Shown here in pieces: positions 1 to 7,100 of a stretch of 13,799 nt of DNA. The notes under the pieces were generated by a model. The model ran no database searches. It saw only the letters and a list, made by a program, of their open reading frames with translations, and was not told the origin of the DNA. The translations under genes were made by a program, and so were the position numbers. This DNA comes from Succinivibrionaceae bacterium UBA3769. Its GTDB lineage: Bacteria > Pseudomonadota > Gammaproteobacteria > Enterobacterales > Succinivibrionaceae. The stretch spans positions 1 through 13,799 of the forward strand of contig DFFT01000078.1 in NCBI GenBank assembly GCA_002372325.1, given 5' to 3'. The first letter of the stretch is position 1. The number at the start of each line of letters is the position of its first letter.

Positions 1-599
1 GGCACGGTATCAGAACCTTCTGAGCTCATGACCTTGATCCCAAAATCAAGATCATCGCAGTCAGTCTCCTCCGTCTCGTACGTCTCTGAAAATCTTAGTT
101 TCTCCGCCGGGGCTTCGCCTCCTGTGTAAATAAGGTAGAAGCGCGGACGGGGCAGACGAAAATGATCCTTGAATTTGTCGTGGCGGCGCATGCTGACATA
201 CTTGTGGAATGTCGCCATGGCATATTCCAGAAAACGATACGGCATCTCCTCGTTCCAGGTGCTTTGAGCTTCGGTCAGAATCACAAACTCAGCCTTACCC
301 TGAGCATTTTTGACCAGAAAACCCAGATCATTGCATAGCTGCGAATCAAATGATTCTCCTTCCTCAAGAGTAATCCTTTCAATGTCTTCAATCCTGGTCT
401 CCCTGTTGGTCAGTGATTCATAAAGCTTTCTTACATTCTCGTCTACCTTGAAAAAGAGTTTAAAAACAGTATCGTAAAAGTTTACTTTTGCGTACATTTT
501 ATACTCTTCGTGTCTCGATTTGATTACAAAATCGCCTGACTTTTTAGGAGCAGCCTGCTTTTTCGGCTTTCTAGCCGCATTTTTTACTGTTTTCTTCAC
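1..599 (-). CDS. Rpn-type PD-(D/E)XK nuclease / putative transposase family protein, 3' part beyond the window
   Basis: The first 199 residues are present and the gene continues past the left edge. A GTG start at 599 is chosen because AGAGGT lies 6 bases ahead of it, a strong promoter lies just upstream, and an in-frame stop occurs further up with no other start between. The next Met is residue 35. After a Lys-rich tail (residues 2-20) comes an FYDTVFKLFF stretch (41-50). It is followed by NDLGFLV (90-96) and LTEAQSTW (108-115), then a tyrosine-rich helix and FYLIYTGG (154-161). The D43, D91 and E110-x-Q112 pattern fits the PD-(D/E)XK fold of Rpn-like proteins (TIGR01784 type), in which Q replaces K. 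Relatives of Rpn promote RecA-independent recombination through DNA cleavage and are often multi-copy and variable. Family assignment is fairly sure; activity and full length cannot be judged because the C-terminus is missing. Confidence 0.75.
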   Translation of the reverse strand, partial: MKKTVKNAARKPKKQAAPKKSGDFVIKSRHEEYKMYAKVNFYDTVFKLFFKVDENVRKLYESLTNRETRIEDIERITLEEGESFDSQLCNDLGFLVKNAQGKAEFVILTEAQSTWNEEMPYRFLEYAMATFHKYVSMRRHDKFKDHFRLPRPRFYLIYTGGEAPAEKLRFSETYETEETDCDDLDFGIKVMSSEGSDTV

Positions 600-633
600 A
601 CTGTTACCTCTTGTGCTGTTAAAACCAAAGCTT

Positions 634-661
634 ATTATATGGGGGATTACGCTTTTGTAAA
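634..661 (-). promoter_or_regulatory. sigma-70 promoter of the Rpn-type gene
   Basis: On the minus strand, TTTACA (656-661) is followed after 16 bases by a perfect TATAAT (634-639). Transcription would start near 627, giving a leader of under 30 bases before the GTG at 599. This match of 11 of 12 consensus bases supports the GTG start and argues against a plus-strand gene starting inside it. Confidence 0.65.
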
Positions 662-1484
662 GAGAAAATCAGCCAAGTTCAATACTTTTTTTGTTCTCGA
701 TATATGCATGATAGTAACTATTCCTATACCGAACAGAGGCAGCAGATTTTCTAGACCTGTTCAGAACAGACGTACTAAAACTGCAAAATCAACTCCAAAA
801 TGCTATATTGTTCTTAACAACTGGTATTGTTTTACATGTCCATACCTTGCAAGGCATTATAAAATCCGCATTTGCAAAAATGCATTATGCACAGGAAACA
901 GCACGAGACGAGTCACTCCGGATCTTAATTATCAGGAATGGCGGTACGAGAAAGCCTCCGAACTTCCCGGAAGGCTATGAAGAAACAGCCGAACTAAATC
1001 TGCTCCCCTGAGACACCAGCAGCAGGGAAGGTTTTAGGTTCTTGTCCGCTCCTGACACGCTCTCATCGCGAAAAACTGTAATTCTGGGTAAGGATTGACA
1101 GAAAAGCGACGTCCTGAATTAGCGGCGACAGTAAGACTGATGGCAAATATAACGAAGAAGCATTCCCTGATGCCAGGCTATCAGCATTCGGGACATTTTT
1201 CTTCTGATGACTATTCCGTTACGCAAGCAGCCGCTTACGGGGAAATAAAGCAAAGCAGAAGAGAGCTTTCTATGTTGCGCCGTGCCATTTGCCCCATATT
1301 CCGCAGGAGACAGAGTCTTCTTTTCTCGCATAGCGGTTACCATAAGCCTCATCCGGATAATTTCAGCTGCTGCGCCCCGGACAGGTTTTTCCGGAAAAAA
1401 TCCTGCTAGAATAACACGGAGACACAGTCTGTACCGCAGGACGCCGTAACCCGCCGCCCGCGCAAAATTTTTAAGGAGCATTTT
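662..1484. other. Gene-free stretch between the Rpn-type promoter and queF
   Basis: About 0.8 kb with no convincing gene on either strand. Open frames at 639-980, 808-1011 and 1095-1409 (plus) have no ribosome site, odd composition and no recognisable motif. The long minus-strand frame from 1715 to 1119 lies antisense to the start of queF. The left part is clearly richer in A+T than the queF side. Visible structure is limited to a 14-base perfect palindrome, TTTTTCCGGAAAAA, at 1386-1399, followed by a possible -10 box TAGAAT at 1406-1411. No tRNA, riboswitch core or insertion-sequence ends were recognised. Decayed foreign DNA or a long 5' region are both possible. Confidence 0.5.
1473..1478 (+). 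promoter_or_regulatory. Ribosome binding site of queF
   Basis: AAGGAG lies 6 bases before the ATG at 1485 and fixes the start of queF. The leader directly upstream shows no preQ1 riboswitch-like core that I can recognise. Confidence 0.7.
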
Positions 1485-2414
1485 ATGAGTTTGCCTCCGC
1501 ATCTTCCTGACAATATGCTGCTGGGCCGGAAGGTTCGCGCCGATAACAGCTTTGCGCCAGCTCTCCGTGACGGCGCCAGACGCTATCAGTGTCTGGATCC
1601 CGGTTCTCCCGGGGGCTTTCCCTACAATCCCGCCCTGCTCTGCCCCATCCCCCGCTCCCTGAACCGGAACACTCTCGATATCCGGGTGCCCTTTCACGGC
1701 TATGATCTCTGGCATTTATTTGAGCTCTCATATCTGGAACCCTCAGGACTCCCTCGGGTATGCACCGGCGAACTCATTATTCCCTGGGACTCTCCGTGCC
1801 TAATCGAATCCAAATCCCTGAAGCTCTATCTCAACAGCTTCAATATGACCGTGCTCCGGGATCGGGGAGTTTTTCAGGAAACCATCAAAAGGGATCTCTC
1901 CCGGGCCCTGGGAAAGGAGGTGATCGTCCGCCTGTACCCAATATCCTCTGTGCCTGTTTCTGAAATGACAGTAAAGTTCCCGGAGGGTACTGTTCTGGAG
2001 GATGAAATCTCCGCCCGGGGAGAGGATCCGGAGCCCCTGACCTCTTGGGAGGTTAATCCGGATCTCATCCGGCAGAGCCCGGACGGGGAAACCGTTACGG
2101 AAACCTTGGTTTCGCACCTTTTGCGTTCCAACTGTCTGGTTACCGGACAGCCGGACTGGGGCACGGTTATCATTGCCTATACCGGAAAAAAACTGGATCA
2201 TGAGGGGCTGCTCCGCTACATCGTCTCCTACAGAAATCACCGGGAATTTCACGAGCACTGCGCGGAACGTATTTTTACGGATCTGGAAAACCATGCCGAG
2301 CTGGAATTTCTGGATGTCCGAGCCTGCTACACCCGGAGAGGCGGCATCGACATAAACCCCAGAAGATGCTCCCGGGACATTTCTCCGGAAAGCATCAGAC
2401 TGGAAAGGCAGTAA
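1485..2414 (+). CDS. queF: NADPH-dependent 7-cyano-7-deazaguanine (preQ0) reductase, class II QueF
   Basis: QueF reduces the nitrile of preQ0 to preQ1 with two NADPH in the cytoplasm, a step of queuosine tRNA modification. At 309 residues it is the long, two-domain class II form (the E. coli protein is about 282). Visible family blocks are PFHGYDLWHLFELSYL (69-84), the QueF motif ESKSLKLYLNSFN (108-120), SNCLVTGQPDWGT (215-227) with the likely catalytic Cys217 and Asp224, NHREFHEHC (251-259), and the C-terminal YTRRGGIDINP (282-292). The first 55 residues, before PRSLNR, are longer and less conserved than in E. coli. An AAGGAG site precedes the ATG. The next gene starts 90 bases downstream on the same strand, so co-transcription is possible. 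No other queuosine gene lies in the window. Identification is very secure. Confidence 0.97.
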   Translation: MSLPPHLPDNMLLGRKVRADNSFAPALRDGARRYQCLDPGSPGGFPYNPALLCPIPRSLNRNTLDIRVPFHGYDLWHLFELSYLEPSGLPRVCTGELIIPWDSPCLIESKSLKLYLNSFNMTVLRDRGVFQETIKRDLSRALGKEVIVRLYPISSVPVSEMTVKFPEGTVLEDEISARGEDPEPLTSWEVNPDLIRQSPDGETVTETLVSHLLRSNCLVTGQPDWGTVIIAYTGKKLDHEGLLRYIVSYRNHREFHEHCAERIFTDLENHAELEFLDVRACYTRRGGIDINPRRCSRDISPESIRLERQ

Positions 2415-2432
2415 AAGAGGCCGAAATCAACG

Positions 2433-2460
2433 CCGGGCACCTAGCTCGAACTGCGCCCGG
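2433..2460 (+). other. Hairpin between queF and the TPR gene
   Basis: CCGGGC (2433-2438) can pair with GCCCGG (2455-2460) around a 16-base loop. No T-tract follows, so it is not a clear terminator. It may attenuate or stabilise RNA between the two genes, or it may be chance. Confidence 0.3.
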
Positions 2461-2504
2461 ACAACGCCTGAAATCTTCAGAGACTGCTGTTTTAAGGAAT
2501 AACC

Positions 2505-4742
2505 ATGCTTCTTGACAGTTTCCTTCTTACCGTGCTGCTTCCGGCCTATCCTCTCAACACTGCTGAGGAGATCCCGGAACAGGTGCGCATCAGCGCCATG
2601 CAGGAGTTCACCAACCCCTACAAGTGCTCCCGAAACGTCAATCGTTACATGAACGAGTTAAGCGGCAAGGATATTTTTCGGAATCCCAGCAGCGAAGTGG
2701 AGCCTGACCTCCAGCATGTTTATTCCGATCTCTGGATTCTCAGCATGAACGTGGGCTATTCCTGCCATATCGCGCAGGATCCCTCCCATAATTCAGACAG
2801 CAAAGACCTGGCCGCCGCCGAAATGCTCAGGTCTCATATCAAAGACACCAGTAACCGGCAGCTCTGGAACTATTATTTCTACAACACGCTGAGATACCGC
2901 ATGAGCAGACATCCGGAAACCCGGAAAGAGATCCGGGCGTCCCCGGAATACGCTGCCCTGTCCGATTACTACAAGCATAATGCGGATCAGGATCTGACCT
3001 TCAGCATGCTGAATCTCGCTCTAATGCTTCAGGAGGACAGCATTCTGGAGGCGGAAAAGGCCGTCAAAGCTCTCCTGCAAAGAACCGCCTCCGCGGAAAC
3101 CCCGCCTCATATCAGGGCCGCTGCCCAGCTGGAGGCCTTCTATCTCTACGATTATGCGGGAGAAACAAACAAGGCTCTTTCCTTTATCGAGGCCGCGGCG
3201 GCAACTCTGGACTCCCCGCTTTACACCTATGCCCGGGCGCTCATAGCCCGGAAAGCCGCGGCGGCTTTCCGGGAGGCTCACGACTACAAAAAAACCATGT
3301 ATTATGCGGAGATCTACCTGCACGCCATGGGAAGCATCCCTTCTCAGGCCGACAACTATCTTAAGGCCCTGATAGAATTCAGCGATGACTGTCTCCGGCA
3401 GGGGAATCCCGATACCGCGTTTATGGTGCTCCGGCGGGCCGAAGGACTGGCCCAGTCACCGAATGCTGATAAGTACGATGCTGCCATGACCTATATGAAG
3501 CTGGGGGCCATCTACGCCCGGAACGAACGCTTCGGGGATGCCAGAATCTATACGGAAAAGGGGTGCAGCCATTTCCGGACTCTTAACAGCTCAACCGATG
3601 TCCTTAAGGAGCTTGATGACTGCGAGCTCGAACTTCTTGATATCTATATCAGAGGCCATAACGGCGAAGCAGCGCAGAATCTGAGCAAAAGACTGAAAAA
3701 CCGCGTGCCTTCCATGACGCCCTCCCAGAAAAACCTCTACTACCAGAAGGTAGCCGCCATTGAAGCCGGACACCGCAACTACCGGGAGGCCTATAACCTG
3801 CTGAGCCGGGTCATTATCACCGAGGAGTCCTCCGGGGATATTCCCTTAACCTGCAAAAAGCAGTCTCAGGATCCCGAAAGTGACTTCCATGAGTCCTGGA
3901 ACCGCAATAAGGGAGAACTGTTTTCCTATCTGAGCGAAAGCTCTCTCTTTTACCCGGCGGCCACCTCCTTTCTGATATTCCTGCTCTTATGTCTGGTGCT
4001 CATCGTTGTCCATAACCGCTACCGCAATCTGAAAAAGAAAATCGCGAGGTTAGCTCTCCATCAGGATACCGGCAGCGCGGCTCCGGACAAACGGGCTTTC
4101 CTCTCCTATATCACCGAGCTCCGCATGGAATACATCCCGCAGCAGAACTCCGAGAAAAAGAATGCGAGGCCGCTGGTGCCGGAGGAAAAGCTCATTATCT
4201 GCTTCTCAATTCCGGGCTTTGCCGGACTCTCCGTAAGCCGCGGCAGCAAATACGCCTCCCAGATAATGCAGATATTCTTTCAGGCTCTCAAGCTCCGGTT
4301 TCCGCAGGACAGATTTTTTCAGGTATCGGATACGGAATTCATCACCGTTGAGAAAATTGATTCCGAAAAGCTGATCAACGAAACCATGAATACCTTTTTC
4401 AGTCTTCTGGAGGAGGTCTTGGATGAAATCCGCATGGAATTCTCCGTTACCGCCGGCATCATCAATTATCCCCTCCTCCTGAACGATCCCTACCGGCTCT
4501 CCTCGGAAAAAATTCTGGAAGTGCTGCTTACAGCCCTTTCCGGCGCCCAGGAAATCAAAAAAGCCACCGGCAGCAACTCCTGGGTGATCATCAAGCCCAA
4601 AACATCCACGGTAAACAGCTTTGAGGGAGATGCCCGGCAGAAGACCATTGACGGCATTATCAAGAAGGAAATTCACATCATAAAGTCAGAACCGGGCTTT
4701 ATCATTGACTGGCGAAAGCTGGACGAGGAAAACAAGTACTGA
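2505..4742 (+). CDS. TPR-repeat, single-pass membrane protein with a degenerate GGDEF-like domain
   Basis: A 745-residue protein of unknown role. AAGGA sits 6 bases ahead of the ATG. The first 16 residues are hydrophobic and could be a signal or anchor, placing the next ~465 residues in the periplasm. That part is alpha-helical with TPR-like pairs, for example around residues 220-280 and 300-360. One clear membrane span lies at about 484-503, followed by a basic NRYRNLKKK stop-transfer segment. The C-terminal ~220 residues (from about 528, DKRAFLSYI) follow the outline of a GGDEF domain. However, the metal-binding DxDxFK strand reads FSIPGF (567-572), and the GGDEF loop reads SDTEF (608-612). 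Diguanylate cyclase activity is therefore unlikely; a nucleotide-sensing or purely structural signalling role is inferred. The architecture recalls TPR-linked GGDEF sensors of gammaproteobacteria. Confidence 0.7.
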   Translation: MLLDSFLLTVLLPAYPLNTAEEIPEQVRISAMQEFTNPYKCSRNVNRYMNELSGKDIFRNPSSEVEPDLQHVYSDLWILSMNVGYSCHIAQDPSHNSDSKDLAAAEMLRSHIKDTSNRQLWNYYFYNTLRYRMSRHPETRKEIRASPEYAALSDYYKHNADQDLTFSMLNLALMLQEDSILEAEKAVKALLQRTASAETPPHIRAAAQLEAFYLYDYAGETNKALSFIEAAAATLDSPLYTYARALIARKAAAAFREAHDYKKTMYYAEIYLHAMGSIPSQADNYLKALIEFSDDCLRQGNPDTAFMVLRRAEGLAQSPNADKYDAAMTYMKLGAIYARNERFGDARIYTEKGCSHFRTLNSSTDVLKELDDCELELLDIYIRGHNGEAAQNLSKRLKNRVPSMTPSQKNLYYQKVAAIEAGHRNYREAYNLLSRVIITEESSGDIPLTCKKQSQDPESDFHESWNRNKGELFSYLSESSLFYPAATSFLIFLLLCLVLIVVHNRYRNLKKKIARLALHQDTGSAAPDKRAFLSYITELRMEYIPQQNSEKKNARPLVPEEKLIICFSIPGFAGLSVSRGSKYASQIMQIFFQALKLRFPQDRFFQVSDTEFITVEKIDSEKLINETMNTFFSLLEEVLDEIRMEFSVTAGIINYPLLLNDPYRLSSEKILEVLLTALSGAQEIKKATGSNSWVIIKPKTSTVNSFEGDARQKTIDGIIKKEIHIIKSEPGFIIDWRKLDEENKY

Positions 4743-4865
4743 GATATTCTGAAGCAATCATCTGAAAAGCATTGCAGCGGCCTGAAGCCAGGGCAAGTAT
4801 AATTTTCAAAGATCAATATTGATAACCGCCTCCACCGGCGGATCGCTGAGGCCCAAACACAGCCA

Positions 4866-4900
4866 TCCCGGCCACACTGCGCAATCAATACCGGCCGGGA
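4866..4900. other. Inverted repeat downstream of the TPR gene
   Basis: TCCCGGCC (4866-4873) is an exact inverted copy of GGCCGGGA (4893-4900), with 19 bases between them. No T-tract follows on the plus strand. It could slow or end transcription of the TPR gene, or it could be a REP-like element. Confidence 0.4.
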
Positions 4901-4930
4901 CAGAGGTTAAAGTTCCGAGGCATAATAATT

Positions 4931-4958
4931 AAAAAGGGAAGACGCCTGCGGCGCTTCC
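4931..4958 (-). terminator. Intrinsic terminator for the HigA-like gene
   Basis: On the minus strand, GGAAGCGCC and GGCGTCTTCC form a GC-rich stem with one bulged base and a 3-base loop (4937-4958). It is followed directly by CTTTTT (4931-4936 on the plus strand is AAAAAG). It lies about 60 bases past the stop codon of the antitoxin gene. Confidence 0.6.
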
Positions 4959-4969
4959 TGTTTAATGAT

Positions 4970-4990
4970 TAAAGGGGCTCCGCCCCTTTA
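4970..4990. repeat. Perfect 9-bp hairpin downstream of the HigA-like gene
   Basis: TAAAGGGGC (4970-4978) and GCCCCTTTA (4982-4990) form a perfect stem around a TCC loop. It reads almost alike on both strands and stands 11 bases from the terminator hairpin. A T-tract is lacking. A REP-like or mRNA-stabilising element is possible. Confidence 0.5.
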
Positions 4991-5020
4991 CCCCAAAAAC
5001 TGCCTCGTATTGCAGAGCCG

Positions 5021-5326
5021 TCAACGAGATTTCTTGACTGTCTCAATATCGGAATCAAAGGAATTTTCTTCATTAACTTTTGATAATGTATCCCTATACA
5101 AAGATTCATAGTTAAGCCAGAATGATGCTGGAATACCCAGTGCTATTTCCAGCCTTGAAGCTATCGAAGGAGTAAGCTGAATGTCACCTCTGAGCAAATC
5201 TTCAATAGTGTTTTCAGGCATATCCATGCTATCGACAAAATCTTTGAGGCTCATTCCGCGATTCTCCAATTGCTCTGCAAGAGTTTCTCCCGGGGGAACG
5301 GCAATATAAGTACGGCTCTTGATCAC
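5021..5326 (-). CDS. Solitary HigA/VapI-family antitoxin-like XRE regulator
   Basis: A 101-residue protein starting at GTG, with a perfect AGGAGG five bases upstream. It opens with the HigA signature PPGETLAEQLENRGMS (11-26). An XRE helix-turn-helix follows (about 14-69; recognition region PENTIEDLLRGDIQLTPS) and ends in ALGIPASFWLNYESLYRD (62-79), typical of the family. HigA proteins bind and neutralise a HigB RNase and repress their own operon. HigB normally sits just upstream of higA. Here that space holds only 117 bases and then tRNA-Leu, and nothing toxin-like follows before the hairpins at 4931-4990. The gene is therefore a lone antitoxin or a domesticated regulator. The charged tail (80-101) is not a recognised domain. 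Family call is secure; function is inferred. Confidence 0.85.
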   Translation of the reverse strand: MIKSRTYIAVPPGETLAEQLENRGMSLKDFVDSMDMPENTIEDLLRGDIQLTPSIASRLEIALGIPASFWLNYESLYRDTLSKVNEENSFDSDIETVKKSR

Positions 5327-5353
5327 GTAAACCTCCTAAAATTAAATCACGGG

Positions 5354-5362
5354 ATAATACCA
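5354..5362 (-). promoter_or_regulatory. Possible extended -10 promoter of the HigA-like gene
   Basis: On the minus strand TGGTATTAT fits the extended -10 form TGnTATnnT. The -35 region 17 bases upstream (TTCGGC) is poor. Transcription would start about 20 bases before the GTG, so the gene need not depend on read-through from the tRNA operon. Confidence 0.4.
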
Positions 5363-5442
5363 GAATAGCCCAGAATGCCGAAAAGACAGACAAAACCAAA
5401 AGAAGAGAAAAGGGAGAACAAAAAGAAAACTGAATTTCGGAG

Positions 5443-5526
5443 TGGTACGGGAAAAGAGACTTGAACTCTTACGCCTAGGGCGCCAGAACCTAAATCTGGT
5501 GCGTCTACCAATTCCGCCATTCCCGC
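5443..5526 (-). tRNA. tRNA-Leu (anticodon TAG)
   Basis: 84 bases including an encoded CCA. The acceptor pairs GCGGGAA with TTCCCGT (one G-U pair). The anticodon stem CCAGA/TCTGG encloses TTTAGGT, giving TAG. A long variable arm (CGCCCTAGGCGT) confirms a class II tRNA, as expected for Leu. It is the last gene of the four-tRNA operon, 5 bases after tRNA-His. The minus strand downstream is T-rich but shows no clean terminator hairpin. Confidence 0.95.
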
Positions 5527-5531
5527 AGGAC

Positions 5532-5608
5532 TGGGGTGGCTAGGGGGAATCGAACCCACGACAACTGGAATCACAATCCAGGGCTCTACCAACTGAGCTA
5601 TAGCCACC
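5532..5608 (-). tRNA. tRNA-His (anticodon GTG)
   Basis: 77 bases including CCA and the extra 5' G (G-1) opposite C73 that marks histidine tRNA. The acceptor is GTGGCTA/TAGCCAC. The anticodon stem CTGGA/TCCAG encloses TTGTGAT, giving GTG. The T-arm contains GGTTCGATTCC. Confidence 0.96.
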
Positions 5609-5645
5609 ACTGAAGAGTAAGCTTAGATTAACACGGTTTGCTTAA

Positions 5646-5722
<77 letters not shown>

Positions 5723-5732
5723 CCTTTAAGGA

Positions 5733-5810
5733 TGGTCGGTGATGCAGGATTCGAACCTACGACCCTCTGTACCCAAAACAGATGCGCTAGCCGGACTGCG
5801 CTAATCACCG
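5733..5810 (-). tRNA. tRNA-Pro (anticodon TGG)
   Basis: 78 bases including CCA, with the C1-G72 acceptor (CGGTGAT/ATCACCG) characteristic of bacterial proline tRNA. The anticodon stem TCTGT/ACAGA encloses TTTGGGT, giving TGG with G37. It is the first gene of the operon, about 20 bases after the predicted start of transcription. Confidence 0.96.
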
Positions 5811-6135
5811 TTAAATCATCGCTTAACGGGGGTGAATGATACAGGTTAAGCTCCGTACCGTCAACAATTTTTTTGACATTTTTCACAATTGCTTAATTTT
5901 TAGCCATTTTTGCCCGTTTTCAGCACGATCCTGCCGCAAAAACACTGAAAAACCGGCAGGTGCCGCTGGTTTTCGGTTCCGTGCCGGAAAAAAATGAACT
6001 CCGGGGACTGGCAGCGCACATCCTCCTGACACACAATAGTTCCTGAAATTCCGGCTAAATGCTATACAATAGGCAAGCTGGCACTGCCGGCTGTTTTAGT
6101 TTATTCCATTCCAGCCCGAAAATAAGTTTACAGCT
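5811..6135. other. Divergent intergenic region between the tRNA operon and the exporter gene
   Basis: It holds the tRNA promoter (5836-5864) and, on the plus strand, an extended -10 element TGCTATACA at 6060-6068 that could drive the exporter gene with a leader of about 60 bases. No recognisable -35 box pairs with it. No gene, RNA or repeat was recognised in the rest. Confidence 0.45.
5836..5864 (-). promoter_or_regulatory. sigma-70 promoter of the Pro-Arg-His-Leu tRNA operon
   Basis: On the minus strand TTGACG (5859-5864), a 17-base spacer and TATCAT (5836-5841) form a strong promoter. Past the -10 box the sequence CACCCCCG is GC-rich, like the discriminator of stringently controlled stable-RNA promoters. 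T-rich DNA just upstream of the -35 box (5865-5885) could act as an UP element. Confidence 0.7.
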
Positions 6136-6996
6136 ATGGATTCTTTCTCTTCTCTGCTCCCCGTCATGGCCATTCTCTGCGTTTCCGGCATTGCGGCCGG
6201 CTTTGTGGCAGGTCTTCTCGGACTCGGCGGCGGCATTATCTTTGTTCCGGTGTACTACTTTATTTTCAGCGACTACTTCGCCATGTCCCAAAACGAGGCC
6301 ATTGTACTGGCCACCAGCACGTCCCTGATGACCATGATCCCCACCACCATGTCCAGCTGCATTGCTCATATCAGGCATGACAACTATCTTTGGGATCTTC
6401 TGAAAAGGTGGCTGCCCTGGCTATGCGCGGGAGTTGCGGGCGGAAAGATCTTCTCCCATTTTTTCGGCGGGGCCTGGCTCTCCCTGCTGTTTAGCGGCAT
6501 TCTGCTCCTGGCTGCCTGCAATCTCATATTCTTCTCCAAGGCCCGGGGCATCTTCAAAAGCCTGCCCGGGAATGGTATTCAGGCTCTCATGGCCTTCTGT
6601 ATCTCCGGAATCTCGGTTATGCTGGGCATCGGCGGCGGCACTCTCACTGTTCCCCCGCTTTCCCTGTTTCAGGGACTGGACACCAAAAAAGTCGTAGGCA
6701 CCGCCTCCATTATCGGCCTTATCGTCTGTCTCCCCGGCACCATGATAACCCTGGCCATGGACATCATAGACGTCATGAAGATGCCCGAAAATGTCTATAC
6801 CAGCTTAAATAACGCTCCTCAGCTGACCTTCGGGCATATTTGCTTCCCCGCAGTGCTTTGCGTGGCCCCCTTCGCCATTATCATGGCTCCTCTGGGCGCC
6901 AAAATTAACCGCCTCCTGCCGCCTCATGTCATCAAAATACTTTTCGGGGTTGCGGTGATATTCACCAGCATCAAAATGCTGCTTTCCGCCATCTGA
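6136..6996 (+). CDS. TauE/SafE (DUF81) family inner-membrane transporter
   Basis: 286 residues, almost all hydrophobic, with about eight membrane spans. Two related halves each carry the family's glycine-rich motif: GLLGLGGGIIFVP (26-38) and VMLGIGGGTLTVP (161-173). This internal repeat is the hallmark of TauE/SafE proteins, which are proposed to export sulfite, sulfoacetate or related organic anions by ion-driven transport. The substrate cannot be read from the sequence, and no sulfonate or taurine gene lies nearby to suggest one. The ATG at 6136 has no clear Shine-Dalgarno site (upstream bases are AAGTTTACAGCT). Met11 is a possible alternative but is no better placed. The gene is monocistronic and converges on the lipoprotein gene. 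Family is secure, substrate unknown. Confidence 0.9.
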   Translation: MDSFSSLLPVMAILCVSGIAAGFVAGLLGLGGGIIFVPVYYFIFSDYFAMSQNEAIVLATSTSLMTMIPTTMSSCIAHIRHDNYLWDLLKRWLPWLCAGVAGGKIFSHFFGGAWLSLLFSGILLLAACNLIFFSKARGIFKSLPGNGIQALMAFCISGISVMLGIGGGTLTVPPLSLFQGLDTKKVVGTASIIGLIVCLPGTMITLAMDIIDVMKMPENVYTSLNNAPQLTFGHICFPAVLCVAPFAIIMAPLGAKINRLLPPHVIKILFGVAVIFTSIKMLLSAI

Positions 6997-6998
6997 AG

Positions 6999-7044
6999 CA
7001 GCGGAAAAGCAGTATCCCGGCGGCAAAGCCGGGAACAGCCGCTG
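6999..7044. terminator. Nested hairpin between convergent genes, possible bidirectional terminator
   Basis: An inner stem TCCCGGC/GCCGGGA (7015-7021 with 7028-7034, 6-base loop) sits inside an outer stem CAGCGG/CCGCTG (6999-7004 with 7039-7044). It begins directly after the exporter stop codon and lies in a convergent gap. No strong T-tract follows on either strand, so termination efficiency is uncertain. Confidence 0.45.
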
Positions 7045-7100
7045 ACAGCAGGAAAAATAACAAGGAAGCAAATAAAAGCAGGGAAGTGAAAACTGAAGCT

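Noticed and set aside
639..1011. Open frames at 639-980 and 808-1011 on the plus strand
   Set aside because: They lack ribosome sites, have low-quality composition, and the first begins inside the -10 box of the divergent Rpn-type promoter.
1095..1123. TTGACA as a promoter -35 box
   Set aside because: No acceptable -10 box is found at 15-19 bases downstream.
1095..1409. 104-codon plus-strand frame before queF
   Set aside because: It starts at a TTG with no ribosome site, shows no family motif and has an Arg/Ser-rich, random-looking composition.
1412..1484. preQ1 riboswitch ahead of queF
   Set aside because: No preQ1-I type stem with its A-rich tail could be recognised in the leader.
1119..1715. 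198-codon minus-strand frame overlapping the queF start
   Set aside because: It is antisense to a certain gene, shows no motif, and is explained by the codon bias of queF.
5347..5610. 87-codon minus-strand frame
   Set aside because: It runs straight through tRNA-His and tRNA-Leu and is a chance frame.
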